Positions 56,435 to 64,000 of a DNA stretch of 64,000 nt are shown piece after piece (position 1 is the stretch's first letter; every line of letters begins with the position of its first letter). Made by a program: the position numbers and the translations under genes. This DNA comes from an archaeon (GTDB lineage: Archaea > EX4484-52 > WAPT01), in NCBI GenBank assembly GCA_029258795.1, contig JAPDKB010000002.1:1-64000 (forward strand), read 5' to 3'. Under the pieces are notes generated by a model that saw only the letters and a list, made by a program, of their open reading frames with translations, did not search any database and was not told the DNA's origin.

Positions 56435-57718
56435 TTAGTTTTTGCGGGAGAATAAGTCCTTATAATGACCCCAGTCCAGAATCTCCTTTAAGAAATCATT
56501 TATTTTAGACTCCAACATTATGAGCCTTCCATCAGGGTCATAAACCCTTTCCAGAATATTTATGCGCTCGTCCAAAGTATTCCCATTTAAGCCTTGATAA
56601 AGAGGAGAGGAAAGAACTTCATACAGTTTTTTAAGAATTTGTTCTTCACAAGCAAGAGCTTTACATTCCCGGATTTCCGATTTATATTTTTTAATTTCTT
56701 CAACCCTATTCTTCATTATTGAAATGCTTTCGCTTATTTTCTTCAGTTTTTCTTCACAATCCTCTACTCCCTTTATACTGTATTTCTTAAGCCAGATTTT
56801 TAATATCTGTGGCGGGAAAGTTTTCGGATTCTCTAGTATAATCCCCGAAAGATTTTCATCTCTTACTACCGAATTAATTTCATTGAAGATATCATCTCTG
56901 TTTATAACGTAATCCCATTTTATTTCTATACCTTCCCGTGTTTTTTTTCCAAATTTATTCAACATATTAACAAAACTTCTCGGCAGATTGTTTGAATGTT
57001 TCTCCCACATATACTCTATTTTTCTGTCAGCTTTCACTCTATAGACTGAAAATAGACACGAAGAAAGTGGAGGTTCTACGCAGATTGGAAGACCTGAGAT
57101 GTCTTCCAGACCTGAGATCTCTTCCAGATTTTCAGATTCTATATAACGATTATACTCATAGATTGGGTTTTTTGTTGATATTATAATTCTCTTGCCTTCA
57201 TCCCGTTGCTCAAGGGCTATTAATGCAAGTTCATTCATGACAGCTTTTCCTATGTCTCTTGTAGCTTCTCTTGCGACAAGATCTCCTACGTAGTCCCAGT
57301 TATCGATGCATACAACCTCTGCCTCATTTATAAGCTTTTTTGGGTCAGTTAGATCGGCTTTTAGGGTCCATTCCCATTTTTCTCTATTTTCCTCTGAAAG
57401 ATATATTCTAGGGTCAAATGCCTTTATATCTCCTGTGAAGATATCGAAATATACTCCTGCAGGAAATATATCTTCTTCCGCTAAAATATTAAACGCAGCT
57501 AGAATTCTGGTGGTTTTTCCTATACCTCTTGTTCCACGAAGTTCTATATTATCTGACTTGATCCTATCTGCTAATATTTTCGAGTCCAAATAATATACTT
57601 TACATTTTAGTATGTCATTCAATAGATTATAGTCCATTTCTTCCGCTCTGAGCGGAATATTCGGAGAGTAATCTTCTGATGTCACTTGATTTGGACTTTT
57701 AATATCAGTTTCCTTCAT
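56435..57718 (-). CDS. P-loop ATPase of unknown role
   Basis: About 427 residues from ATG 57718; the frame extends to 57775, but that part lies in the inverted-repeat end of the adjacent insertion sequence. Walker A is GTRGIGKTTR and Walker B is VVCIDNWDYVGD; sensor-like IIISTKNP follows. The C-terminal third is helical with a coiled-coil feel (EEKLKKISESISIMKNRVEE). It resembles AAA+/STAND-like NTPases, but I do not recognise a family. AT-rich promoter AAATTATTTAAAATT lies about 30 bases upstream of the ATG. Among IS elements it is probably accessory. Confidence 0.65.
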   Translation of the reverse strand: MKETDIKSPNQVTSEDYSPNIPLRAEEMDYNLLNDILKCKVYYLDSKILADRIKSDNIELRGTRGIGKTTRILAAFNILAEEDIFPAGVYFDIFTGDIKAFDPRIYLSEENREKWEWTLKADLTDPKKLINEAEVVCIDNWDYVGDLVAREATRDIGKAVMNELALIALEQRDEGKRIIISTKNPIYEYNRYIESENLEEISGLEDISGLPICVEPPLSSCLFSVYRVKADRKIEYMWEKHSNNLPRSFVNMLNKFGKKTREGIEIKWDYVINRDDIFNEINSVVRDENLSGIILENPKTFPPQILKIWLKKYSIKGVEDCEEKLKKISESISIMKNRVEEIKKYKSEIRECKALACEEQILKKLYEVLSSPLYQGLNGNTLDERINILERVYDPDGRLIMLESKINDFLKEILDWGHYKDLFSRKN

Positions 57719-57755
57719 AGATAGAAATTTTTGACATAAAATTTTAAATAATTTT

Positions 57756-58671
57756 GGCTCCACGCCATAAAACATATAAAAAACATTTAATTCGGCAAGG
57801 ATTCATAACAAAAACAAGAGCTTTCTCTATTCCATCATCCAATTAATTTCCCATAAATTCAAAAACGAAGAAAATTTTTTCATGTTCTTAAAACCGCGAA
57901 ACTTTCTGTATCTGTTCCTGAGCCATGAGATCAAACCTTCTGCCCTGTTATTGCTAAGAAAATAAATCATACCTTTATGAAAAACAATCTTTTTTTCAAA
58001 ATGAGCTATAACACGCTTAATCTTTCTAATTCTTAACCCCTTTCTCAGGGTTTTACTATCATATCCATACCATCCATCCGTTACTATTATCTCAGGTTTG
58101 TATCCCGCATTCTCTATAGCTTTTCTAAGCAATCTAACAACTTCTTTGCTTTCCCTTCTATCACTAACATGCATTGCCATAATTCTTGATCTTTCATCGC
58201 AGCAAACATAAAGATAGTTCATTCTTCCCTTAGCTTTAACATACATCTCATCCAAATGCCATACCTCTGCAATTTTTTCAAATTCCTTATTCTTTGCCTT
58301 AAGCTCTTTGAGAAACTTTTTATCCTTTCCAAATTTATGTATCCAGTTAAGAACAGTTCTTGCAGGAACTCTTATTCCTTTAAATTTTTCCATAATCTTC
58401 TCAACATCATAGGTTGAAACAACAAATCTTGAGTAAAGCCACAGGCAAAGCATAACAATCTCTTTATCATATCTTATCCTCGCAAATTCGTCCATACCTT
58501 TTTCTGAGAAAACGTAGAAACATTTTTTGCATCTGTATCTCTGGTATTTCTTATCTTTATGTTTGTAAAAACCCAGCTTCCATATATCTCTTGATGAGCA
58601 TCTGGGACATGAAATCTTCATGAATTTTTTATTATGAATGAGGTTATTTATATGTTTTTTGGCGTAGAACC
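57756..58671. mobile_element. IS6-like insertion sequence with inverted terminal repeats
   Basis: A 31-base sequence at 57756-57786 (GGCTCCACGCCATAAAACAT...) recurs inverted at 58641-58671 (minus strand GGTTCTACGCCAAAAAACAT...), with about 26 of 31 positions the same. They flank the IS6-like transposase, giving an element of 916 bp. The right repeat also forms the last codons of the IS1595-type gene next door, and the left one lies over the extended start of the ATPase frame. I could not show a target duplication. Confidence 0.6.
57827..58621 (-). CDS. Transposase, IS6/IS240-like with zinc ribbon
   Basis: 264 residues. The N-terminal zinc ribbon has CPRCSS and CKKCFY. A winged region (RVPARTVLNWIHKFGKD) follows. 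The DDE triad is in HLDEMYVKAKGRMNYLYV (D), IIVTDGWYGYD (D) and NNRAEGLISWLRNRYRKFRG (E). The frame is intact, so it may be active. It is flanked by an inverted repeat. Confidence 0.88.
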   Translation of the reverse strand: MKISCPRCSSRDIWKLGFYKHKDKKYQRYRCKKCFYVFSEKGMDEFARIRYDKEIVMLCLWLYSRFVVSTYDVEKIMEKFKGIRVPARTVLNWIHKFGKDKKFLKELKAKNKEFEKIAEVWHLDEMYVKAKGRMNYLYVCCDERSRIMAMHVSDRRESKEVVRLLRKAIENAGYKPEIIVTDGWYGYDSKTLRKGLRIRKIKRVIAHFEKKIVFHKGMIYFLSNNRAEGLISWLRNRYRKFRGFKNMKKFSSFLNLWEINWMME

Positions 58672-59547
58672 CATTAATTTCTCTATTACTGCCAGAGTTT
58701 TCCCTATTAAATTTGTTTTTAAATTAAGCAAAAATTCGAAAAAGCTTACCCATAAGCTAAGATATTTCTTGCTTATCCCCCTAAACACCCTATACCATGA
58801 TTTTAAAAAAGAAAATCTATTCTCTGCATTGTTAATATGAACATTGCCTTCCGCAAACCTTTTCTTGTTATGCGGGATTATTCCATGTTTATAACCTTTT
58901 CTCTCTATTTCCTTTGTATAAATAGGAAAGTCATCAGTATTTACTATAGAGCCTTTCTCAACATAAGTTTCGAGTAGCTCTAAAACAAGCTCTTCACTTA
59001 AGCCTTCCAGAGCTACGAAGAATATGCTCTTACCTTTTCTTTCAGTTAAAACTATGACTGGAGTTTTGCCTTCTTTTAGCCCACCTCTACCTTTAATTCC
59101 AGTTCCACCCCTCTTCATAGGCTTTCTAGAAAGCCTTCTATTACCCTTTTCACCAGCTGTTAGATAGGTTTCATCCATCTCAACATTAACTTTTAGCTTG
59201 GAAGCTATTTGCCTTGCAAGCAAATCTTGCTTGATTTTCTTAGCTGCTTTCCAAACATGCTCATATTTTCTACCAAGATCGATTGCTATTGAATAAATGC
59301 TTCTTCCAGCCGAATGCTCTTTTATTATATAAGACCATTCCCAAATCGGTAGCTTTGATTTATCGAATATCGTTTTGGTTCTATTGTTGAAAGTTCTTTT
59401 GCATTTTTTGCAAAGATAGCGTTGAAAGCCTTTCTTATCCTCACCCCTCTTAACAACCTCCTTTGACCCGCAGAAAACGCACCTTACTCCTTCTTTCCAT
59501 CTAAGCTTTTGGATTATTTCTATGCACTTCTCATCACCTGGGGGCAA
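58648..59547 (-). CDS. Transposase, IS1595 (ISXO2-like) family
   Basis: 299 residues from TTG 59547; an upstream CTG could add a few. The zinc ribbon has CVFCGS and CKKCKR. The ISXO2 core has VEMDETYLTAGEKG (D), SIVNTDDFPIY (D) and HINNAENRFSFLKSWYRVFRGISKKYL with the family H/N...E region. The last residues (GSTPKNI) are encoded by the inverted repeat of the adjacent IS6-like element, so its original 3' end may have been replaced. Confidence 0.88.
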   Translation of the reverse strand: MPPGDEKCIEIIQKLRWKEGVRCVFCGSKEVVKRGEDKKGFQRYLCKKCKRTFNNRTKTIFDKSKLPIWEWSYIIKEHSAGRSIYSIAIDLGRKYEHVWKAAKKIKQDLLARQIASKLKVNVEMDETYLTAGEKGNRRLSRKPMKRGGTGIKGRGGLKEGKTPVIVLTERKGKSIFFVALEGLSEELVLELLETYVEKGSIVNTDDFPIYTKEIERKGYKHGIIPHNKKRFAEGNVHINNAENRFSFLKSWYRVFRGISKKYLSLWVSFFEFLLNLKTNLIGKTLAVIEKLMGSTPKNI

Positions 59548-59647
59548 AATCTCTTGCAGTCAGCATACATTGTTATTTTATAGTTTTCTATTTTCGTTAT
59601 GAGATGTGAGCGAAAGCTTTTTGTAGTTGATTTTTTGAACTTTGTTT

Positions 59648-60457
59648 ATGATGCCCGGTAAAAAAGCTGTGATTCTAATAGGAGGAATGATAATGGTTGT
59701 GGCAGTTCTGAGCTTATGCGTGCAGAAACCGGAAGAAGGGGCACCCACGATTCAGCCAGGAAAGGAATTAAAGCTTTCTGATTTCCCTGAAGTGTTTAGC
59801 GAGAGTACTTTGATTGTTGTTGGAGACAACGCTTCTGAGGTTGAAGTTCAAGCAGCTAATGAAATTGCTGAATATTTGGAGGATGAGACCGGGAATAAAC
59901 CTTTGATAAAGAAGTATTCTGAGGTTAGTGAGGAAGATAAGAGAAATTACAACTTGATTATTGTTGGCGCTTCTAATTCTAACCCTATGCTAAGGAAAGT
60001 CTCTGAGGAATGTACAAGAAAGAACTTCAAAAAATTAGAATTTAAGGGAGTTAATAGTTATTGGCAGGGCACAGGTAAAGGATACATACTTATTTTAGAA
60101 AACTTATGGTCGACAAGTAAATGTATGTTGATTGTTGATGGATATGACAGCAGCGGGCTAGAATCTGCAGTTAGCACCCTTTTAAATACAGATATAATTA
60201 TGTCCATAAACAATAGCGGTATTTTAGTAAAATTAGAGAGTAGTACTCGAATACAAACTCTTCCAGTGTCTAAACTTTCAAAAATAGTGGCTAAAGATAT
60301 TGCAGCAGAGTATTTGATAAAACGATGTCAAACTATTCCTGAGGATAGTTTTAAGCTGAAAGTGTCGGATTTTGGAGATTACTGGCTAATTGAAGGAGGC
60401 TGTATCAAACTTCTAGTAGATAAAAATAATGGTTTTGTAGAGGAGGTGAAATCTTGA
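59648..60457 (+). CDS. S-layer-domain lipoprotein-like surface protein
   Basis: About 269 residues from ATG 59648. The signal helix VILIGGMIMVVAVLSLC ends in a lipobox-like LSLC followed by a Gln/Glu/Pro-rich linker, so it may be a lipoprotein. The ectodomain has TLIVVGDNASEVEVQAANEIAEYLE and YNLIIVGASNSNPML, like the S-layer domains of methanogens and Thermococcales (I.VGGP.xN). A convergent, broken paralogue lies at 60578-61506. Base composition is AT-rich. Confidence 0.75.
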   Translation: MMPGKKAVILIGGMIMVVAVLSLCVQKPEEGAPTIQPGKELKLSDFPEVFSESTLIVVGDNASEVEVQAANEIAEYLEDETGNKPLIKKYSEVSEEDKRNYNLIIVGASNSNPMLRKVSEECTRKNFKKLEFKGVNSYWQGTGKGYILILENLWSTSKCMLIVDGYDSSGLESAVSTLLNTDIIMSINNSGILVKLESSTRIQTLPVSKLSKIVAKDIAAEYLIKRCQTIPEDSFKLKVSDFGDYWLIEGGCIKLLVDKNNGFVEEVKS

Positions 60458-60577
60458 AGGCCAATTAATGACCTTCTTTGTATTATTCGTTCTCTTGTGT
60501 CCTACTGCATACGACATTCTATCATCGAGATACTCTCTAAAATTCTATAGTAGTAACCAACTTTTGAAAGTTCACAT

Positions 60578-61506
60578 TCATGTATTATCACCTCCTACTA
60601 ACATGGAACCGTCGCTACATCCTTCAGCCTGGCATGGAACTTTTACATTTTTTAAACCCCAGTCGTGGATCACTACTAAATTTAGACTCTTATTTAGATT
60701 AATCACAGCACAACTATGGTTGACAATATAGTTCAGAGTTGGATAACCTACGAAATAAGTTTCGTTTGATGATAAAAAGCTCTTGTTAACAATTATTCTC
60801 CCGTAATATTTATCTTCGCCAACCTGGTGTAAAGGTGCTGTAACTATTTCTTTAATCGACTCGAACGTTCTTGTACTTTTATTATATCCGATCAATTGAT
60901 ATAAAGTCACTACTTTAGGTGGCTCTCCACTTAACTCATATTTTGGATCTGATGGTTCATCTGTTAGAACTAAAACATCTATTCTGATCTTGTCCTTAAT
61001 GCTTGGAGCAATTACTACACTGGTTTCATTTTTAATCAGTGCAATCGGGTTTAGTTCAAGTCCCGCACTATACACCCCCACTCATCCCACCCTTCAACCA
61101 GTAACATCGCCTTATTTTTATTCCAAGGATTCCTCAAAATTTCCAAAACACCCTTACCCTCTCCCGGAAATGTATCATTAACTTCCAAAACATCAACCAT
61201 AGAATAAACTTCTATCAGCATGAGATTGGAATTCGGCGTGCCAACAACAACTAAATTGTGGTTTCTTTTATCTTTCTCCGTGATTTCAGAATATTTTTTT
61301 ATTAAGGGTTTATCCCCTGTTTCATTTTCCAAATAAGAGGTAATCTCGTTTGCGGCTTGCAATTCAATCTCAGAAGCATTATCACCAACGATAATTAAGG
61401 TATTATTCCCGAAATTTTGCCAGAGGAAAATGCCTATTATCAAAAGGATTAAAATTACGGTTCCTGCAATAATTAAGATCTTTCTGTTCATCATAATGTT
61501 TATCAT
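60578..61506 (-). pseudogene. S-layer-like protein with one frameshift
   Basis: Frame 1, from 61506, has a membrane helix (ILIIAGTVILILLIIGIFLW) and TLIIVGDNASEIELQAANEI, matching the intact paralogue, then ends in EGWDEWGCIVRDLN. Frame 2 continues the fold, GVYSAGLELNPIALIKNET to a stop at 60578. The shift falls in a run of five G near 61078. Joined, they would give about 300 residues. A fresh pseudogene, a sequencing error or programmed slippage are open. Confidence 0.75.
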
Positions 61507-61542
61507 TAAGTCTCATTATGCTTTTTTAATTATAAAATTTAC

Positions 61543-62705
61543 GGCTCCAAGCGGCTTCGAGACAAAATTCATAGCTTGAGTTTTCGAGCTATGAAGATCA
61601 GAACTCCATACCACAAAAATTAGTTAGCTAAAACATTTCCGTATAAAAAACCATATTATACAGCATGGGGGATAAAAAGAAAAGAAAAATAACAACCGAG
61701 GAAATAAGAGACATTACAAACAAACTTGATAAAATAATCAAATATTACAAAGAGAAATACGGGGAAGATAAGAGCAGGAGAGACTGGCGTACATATGAGC
61801 AGAGAAGAACATTAAGGATGAAGCAGGCAGGGAGAGAGCTAAAAAATCTTATAGAAAGGGCTGCAGAGAATATAGAAATAGCTAAGGATAACAACAGGGG
61901 AAGAAAGCCGAAGCTTACAGCCAAGGACAAAGCCCTGATCATTCTTATAAAGGAAATATTCGATCTGAGCAACAGAGAACTTGCTGATATGATATTCATC
62001 TTTTCCTTAATGGCAGGAGTTGATGTAAGTTATAAAACCATTGAGAGAGCTTACGATGATGAGCTTGTTAAGTTAAGCCTGCACAACTTATTCGTTCTCA
62101 TGGTTAAGGAAAAGATTATAGATGATGTTGAGCTTGCTGGAGATGGAACTGGATACAGCTTGAGCATTAAGAAGCAATATGCTGATATTGAGGATGAGGG
62201 AAAGCAAAGAAAGGATTTCGTTTATTACTTTGCTCTGCTCGATTTAAGAACAAATCTTTATGTTGGATATGGCTACAGTAAAAGGTCGGAGAGGGATGCT
62301 TTTGATAAGGCCATGAAAATTATGAGTAAGCTCGGCATTAATGTTAAGAGTGTGAGGCTTGATAGATATTATTCAAGCAACGCTGTGGTTAAAGAATATT
62401 TTGATGATAAGGATGTTAAGCTTTATTTAATTCCCAAGAAGAATGCTTCTGTTAAAGGCTGTAAGAAATGGAAGGAAGTTATGCATGGCTTTGCTGATGA
62501 TGTTTACGGGTTTTTGCGTGAGTATTTTAAAAGGAATAAAGTTGAAAGCATGTTTTCCTTTGATAAGCGTAAGTTTTCTTCTCGATTAAGGGTCAGGAAG
62601 GATGAGAGAATTGCTACGAGCTTGCTTGCAAGGACTGTCTTGCATAATTTGTTTTGGTTTTATGGTTAGCTATTGGGTTAATTTTGTCCCAAAGCCACCA
62701 CAACC
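61543..62705. mobile_element. Insertion sequence with imperfect terminal inverted repeats
   Basis: Left end GGCTCCAAGCGGCTTCGAGACAAAAT-like sequence (61543-61568) matches, inverted, the right end 62681-62705 (ATTTTGTCCCAAAGCCACC...): the inner part GACAAAAT with GGCTT is shared. The transposase gene 61665-62669 lies inside. The size, about 1.16 kb, is normal for such elements. Confidence 0.6.
61665..62669 (+). CDS. DDE transposase, unclassified archaeal IS family
   Basis: 334 residues, intact. The N-terminal 120 residues are charged helices and an HTH-like region (SNRELADMIFIFSLMAGVDVSYKTIERAYDD). The DDE triad is in ELAGDGTGYSLS (D), VKSVRLDRYYSSNAVV (D) and KRNKVESMFSFDKRKFSSRLR (E), typical of IS4/ISNCY-like archaeal transposases. 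It lies between the inverted ends at 61543 and 62705. Confidence 0.85.
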   Translation: MGDKKKRKITTEEIRDITNKLDKIIKYYKEKYGEDKSRRDWRTYEQRRTLRMKQAGRELKNLIERAAENIEIAKDNNRGRKPKLTAKDKALIILIKEIFDLSNRELADMIFIFSLMAGVDVSYKTIERAYDDELVKLSLHNLFVLMVKEKIIDDVELAGDGTGYSLSIKKQYADIEDEGKQRKDFVYYFALLDLRTNLYVGYGYSKRSERDAFDKAMKIMSKLGINVKSVRLDRYYSSNAVVKEYFDDKDVKLYLIPKKNASVKGCKKWKEVMHGFADDVYGFLREYFKRNKVESMFSFDKRKFSSRLRVRKDERIATSLLARTVLHNLFWFYG

Positions 62706-62753
62706 ACAAACTTTATATACGACGATCGCAATATTTCTATCTGGGTGATTTGG

Positions 62754-63773
62754 ATGGCGGAGAATTCTCCTAATTACCGATATGATCCTCTCATAGGCGA
62801 GCTTTACTTGAATAAAATCTCGTGTGAGTTAACAACCAGAAAGTTTCACAATGACTTGAGGAGGGAGTTCGAGGCCATTCTGGGCGCGGTAGCTAAATCC
62901 ATGTTCTACACGGTGGGTAAGGTAACGGGCATGATTGTTGCAAAGTACTTTGATGATATTGATGTGCTTTCGTGGATGGGTTGGGGTGTGCCTCTGGTTA
63001 AAAAAGATGGAAGCGTGGAAGTTAAAAATTCTTACATGACCATGTATCGGAGCGAGATAGGCAAGAAGTCATGCGATATCGTTGCAGGATTTCTGGCAGG
63101 GTGGTTCAGTAGGAAGGAAAAGGATAATGTCGATTTTATAGAATCGAGGTGCGCCTCAACCACTAAGTTCAAGACCTGCAGGTTTGAAAGGGTTGAAAAG
63201 AATGTGGCTGTCGAAGTACCTAAAATCAGGATGAAGAAGCCCAGAGAACACCTGAAAAATGTGAATATAAACCTGAAACCATCCAGTGGTGAGATAATTT
63301 ATAGGGGAGATTCGTCTCTCATCATTCCACGTGGCTTTACCGCGATCTTTCAGAGGGAATTTGAAAGGGTGATCGGGGCTGTTGCTTCCAGAAAAATGTA
63401 CGAAGTTGTGAAGAAAATAAGTTATGAGGCAGTTGTGAAGGAGCAGGGGTTCAGGTTTATTGGACTTGCTATTCTTCCCAAATTCATCCGTGCAAAGCTG
63501 CTTCTTCATGAAGAGCTTGTGCAGCTACCCGAAAGAGGTTTTGGGAATGTCAGGGTTTTAAGACTGGATTTGAAGGAAGGGATTCTGCTGGAAATTGATA
63601 ATTCTTACAACGCATTCACCTACGGTAAGGTTGGCAAGCCCGTGTGTCACACGCTTGCAGGAGTTCTTGCGGGAGGTGCCAAGGCGGTGATTGGCGGAGA
63701 TTGGGAATGCGTGGAGAATAAATGCGTTGCTGCAGGAGATGGTGTCTGCGAGTTCGAGTTGAAGCCGGCGTGA
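62754..63773 (+). CDS. Protein with two V4R-like domains
   Basis: About 339 residues from ATG 62754 (GGTGA five bases upstream); a GTG at 62745 is the alternative. The two halves are related: REFEAILGAVAKSMFYTVGK and REFERVIGAVASRKMYEVVKK open each, and each ends in a cysteine-bearing V4R tail (CDIVAGFLAGWF...CRFER and CHTLAGVLAGGA...CEFEL). The first half has lost some glycine spacing. TATA-like CTTTATATACG (about 62710-62720) is upstream. V4R modules bind ligands; the tandem may form an intramolecular dimer. Confidence 0.85.
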   Translation: MAENSPNYRYDPLIGELYLNKISCELTTRKFHNDLRREFEAILGAVAKSMFYTVGKVTGMIVAKYFDDIDVLSWMGWGVPLVKKDGSVEVKNSYMTMYRSEIGKKSCDIVAGFLAGWFSRKEKDNVDFIESRCASTTKFKTCRFERVEKNVAVEVPKIRMKKPREHLKNVNINLKPSSGEIIYRGDSSLIIPRGFTAIFQREFERVIGAVASRKMYEVVKKISYEAVVKEQGFRFIGLAILPKFIRAKLLLHEELVQLPERGFGNVRVLRLDLKEGILLEIDNSYNAFTYGKVGKPVCHTLAGVLAGGAKAVIGGDWECVENKCVAAGDGVCEFELKPA

Positions 63774-63832
63774 AAGTACTGCAAAATTTAAAAGTTAACG
63801 CTGTAAAATATTTTTCGTTCTCCTGCCCGGGT

Positions 63833-64000
63833 GCGGGGGTTGCCGAGCCTGGCCAAAGGCGCTGCCTTGAGGGGGCAGCCGCCGCGGTGTATGAGAGGTG
63901 GCGCCGCAGTGGCCCATTCCCTTAGTGGGTTCGAGGGTTCAAAAGCTTGGTCAAGCCGTCCTCCCTCGGCAGCTTAAATGGCTGGAAGTCCCTCCCCCCG
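63833..64000 (+). tRNA. tRNA-Leu (GAG) with two introns, 3' end outside window
   Basis: Acceptor GCGGGGG (63833-63839) meets the window end CCCCCG, so the last bases are missing. The anticodon arm CTGCC-TTGAGGG-GGCAG gives anticodon GAG without an intron in the loop. After it, about 39 bases (about 63879-63917) interrupt the variable region before TCCC-TTAGT-GGG. The T-stem GAGGG/CCCTC is split by about 46-48 further bases (about 63942-63989) in the T-loop after TTCAA. Splice points are approximate. Confidence 0.85.

Overview
The window is archaeal. It encodes archaeal/eukaryotic-type proteins (eS19, aL39e, aL31e, aIF6, the large clamp-loader subunit RfcL, a two-domain Cdc48/VAT ATPase, a PDCD5-family protein). 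Promoters are TATA-type and several starts carry GGAGGTG ribosome-binding sites. The bacterial-type DNA gyrase pair points to a euryarchaeal lineage, since Archaeoglobi, haloarchaea, Methanosarcina relatives and Thermoplasmata have gyrase. The hsp20-cdc48-HTH regulator neighbourhood recalls the Archaeoglobus heat-shock locus. I cannot name a genus.

Layout. 1-22176: a same-strand run of five secreted or membrane-anchored surface proteins, one about 4330 residues long, built of Ig-like, propeller-like and DUF2341-like modules. 22182-24452: nitroreductase, cysteine synthase-like enzyme and methyltransferase on the minus strand. 24474-29393: an intron-rich tRNA-Trp, three AAA+ ATPases of the DUF234 and DUF4143 types with dyad operators, and a decayed gene remnant. 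29394-31729: a V4R-like protein, an unrecognised protein with weak isoprenoid-synthase features, and a KaiC-like ATPase. 32001-38925: tRNA-Gly followed by a type IV pilus-like assembly operon (one ATPase, two GspF-type membrane proteins, three prepilin-like proteins). 38918-44110: rfcL, cdc48, hsp20, an HTH regulator and a V4R protein. 44389-46833: a translation operon and initiator tRNA-Met. 46901-52624: a six-helix membrane protein plus V4R protein pair, gyrB, gyrA and tRNA-Val. 52625-62705: a decayed, transposon-rich zone with a broken second copy of the membrane/V4R pair, a structured-RNA candidate, IS remnants, a GC-rich frameshifted ATP-grasp gene, nested insertion sequences and two paralogous S-layer-like proteins, one broken. 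62754-64000: a double-V4R protein and tRNA-Leu, cut by the window edge.

Most notable signals: (1) four of the five tRNA genes carry introns at non-canonical places (D-loop, variable region, T-loop) and two tRNAs carry two introns each, which predicts a broad-specificity splicing endonuclease. (2) The tRNA-Trp anticodon intron contains a box C/D-like guide that obeys the N+5 rule for C34. (3) V4R-domain proteins are repeatedly used, and a two-gene membrane-sensor/V4R cassette occurs twice. (4) A TTGTCGAA motif is shared by the hsp20/HTH, KaiC-like and V4R promoters. (5) A structured RNA candidate with two compensatory tandem hairpins lies beside an IS110-like transposase remnant.
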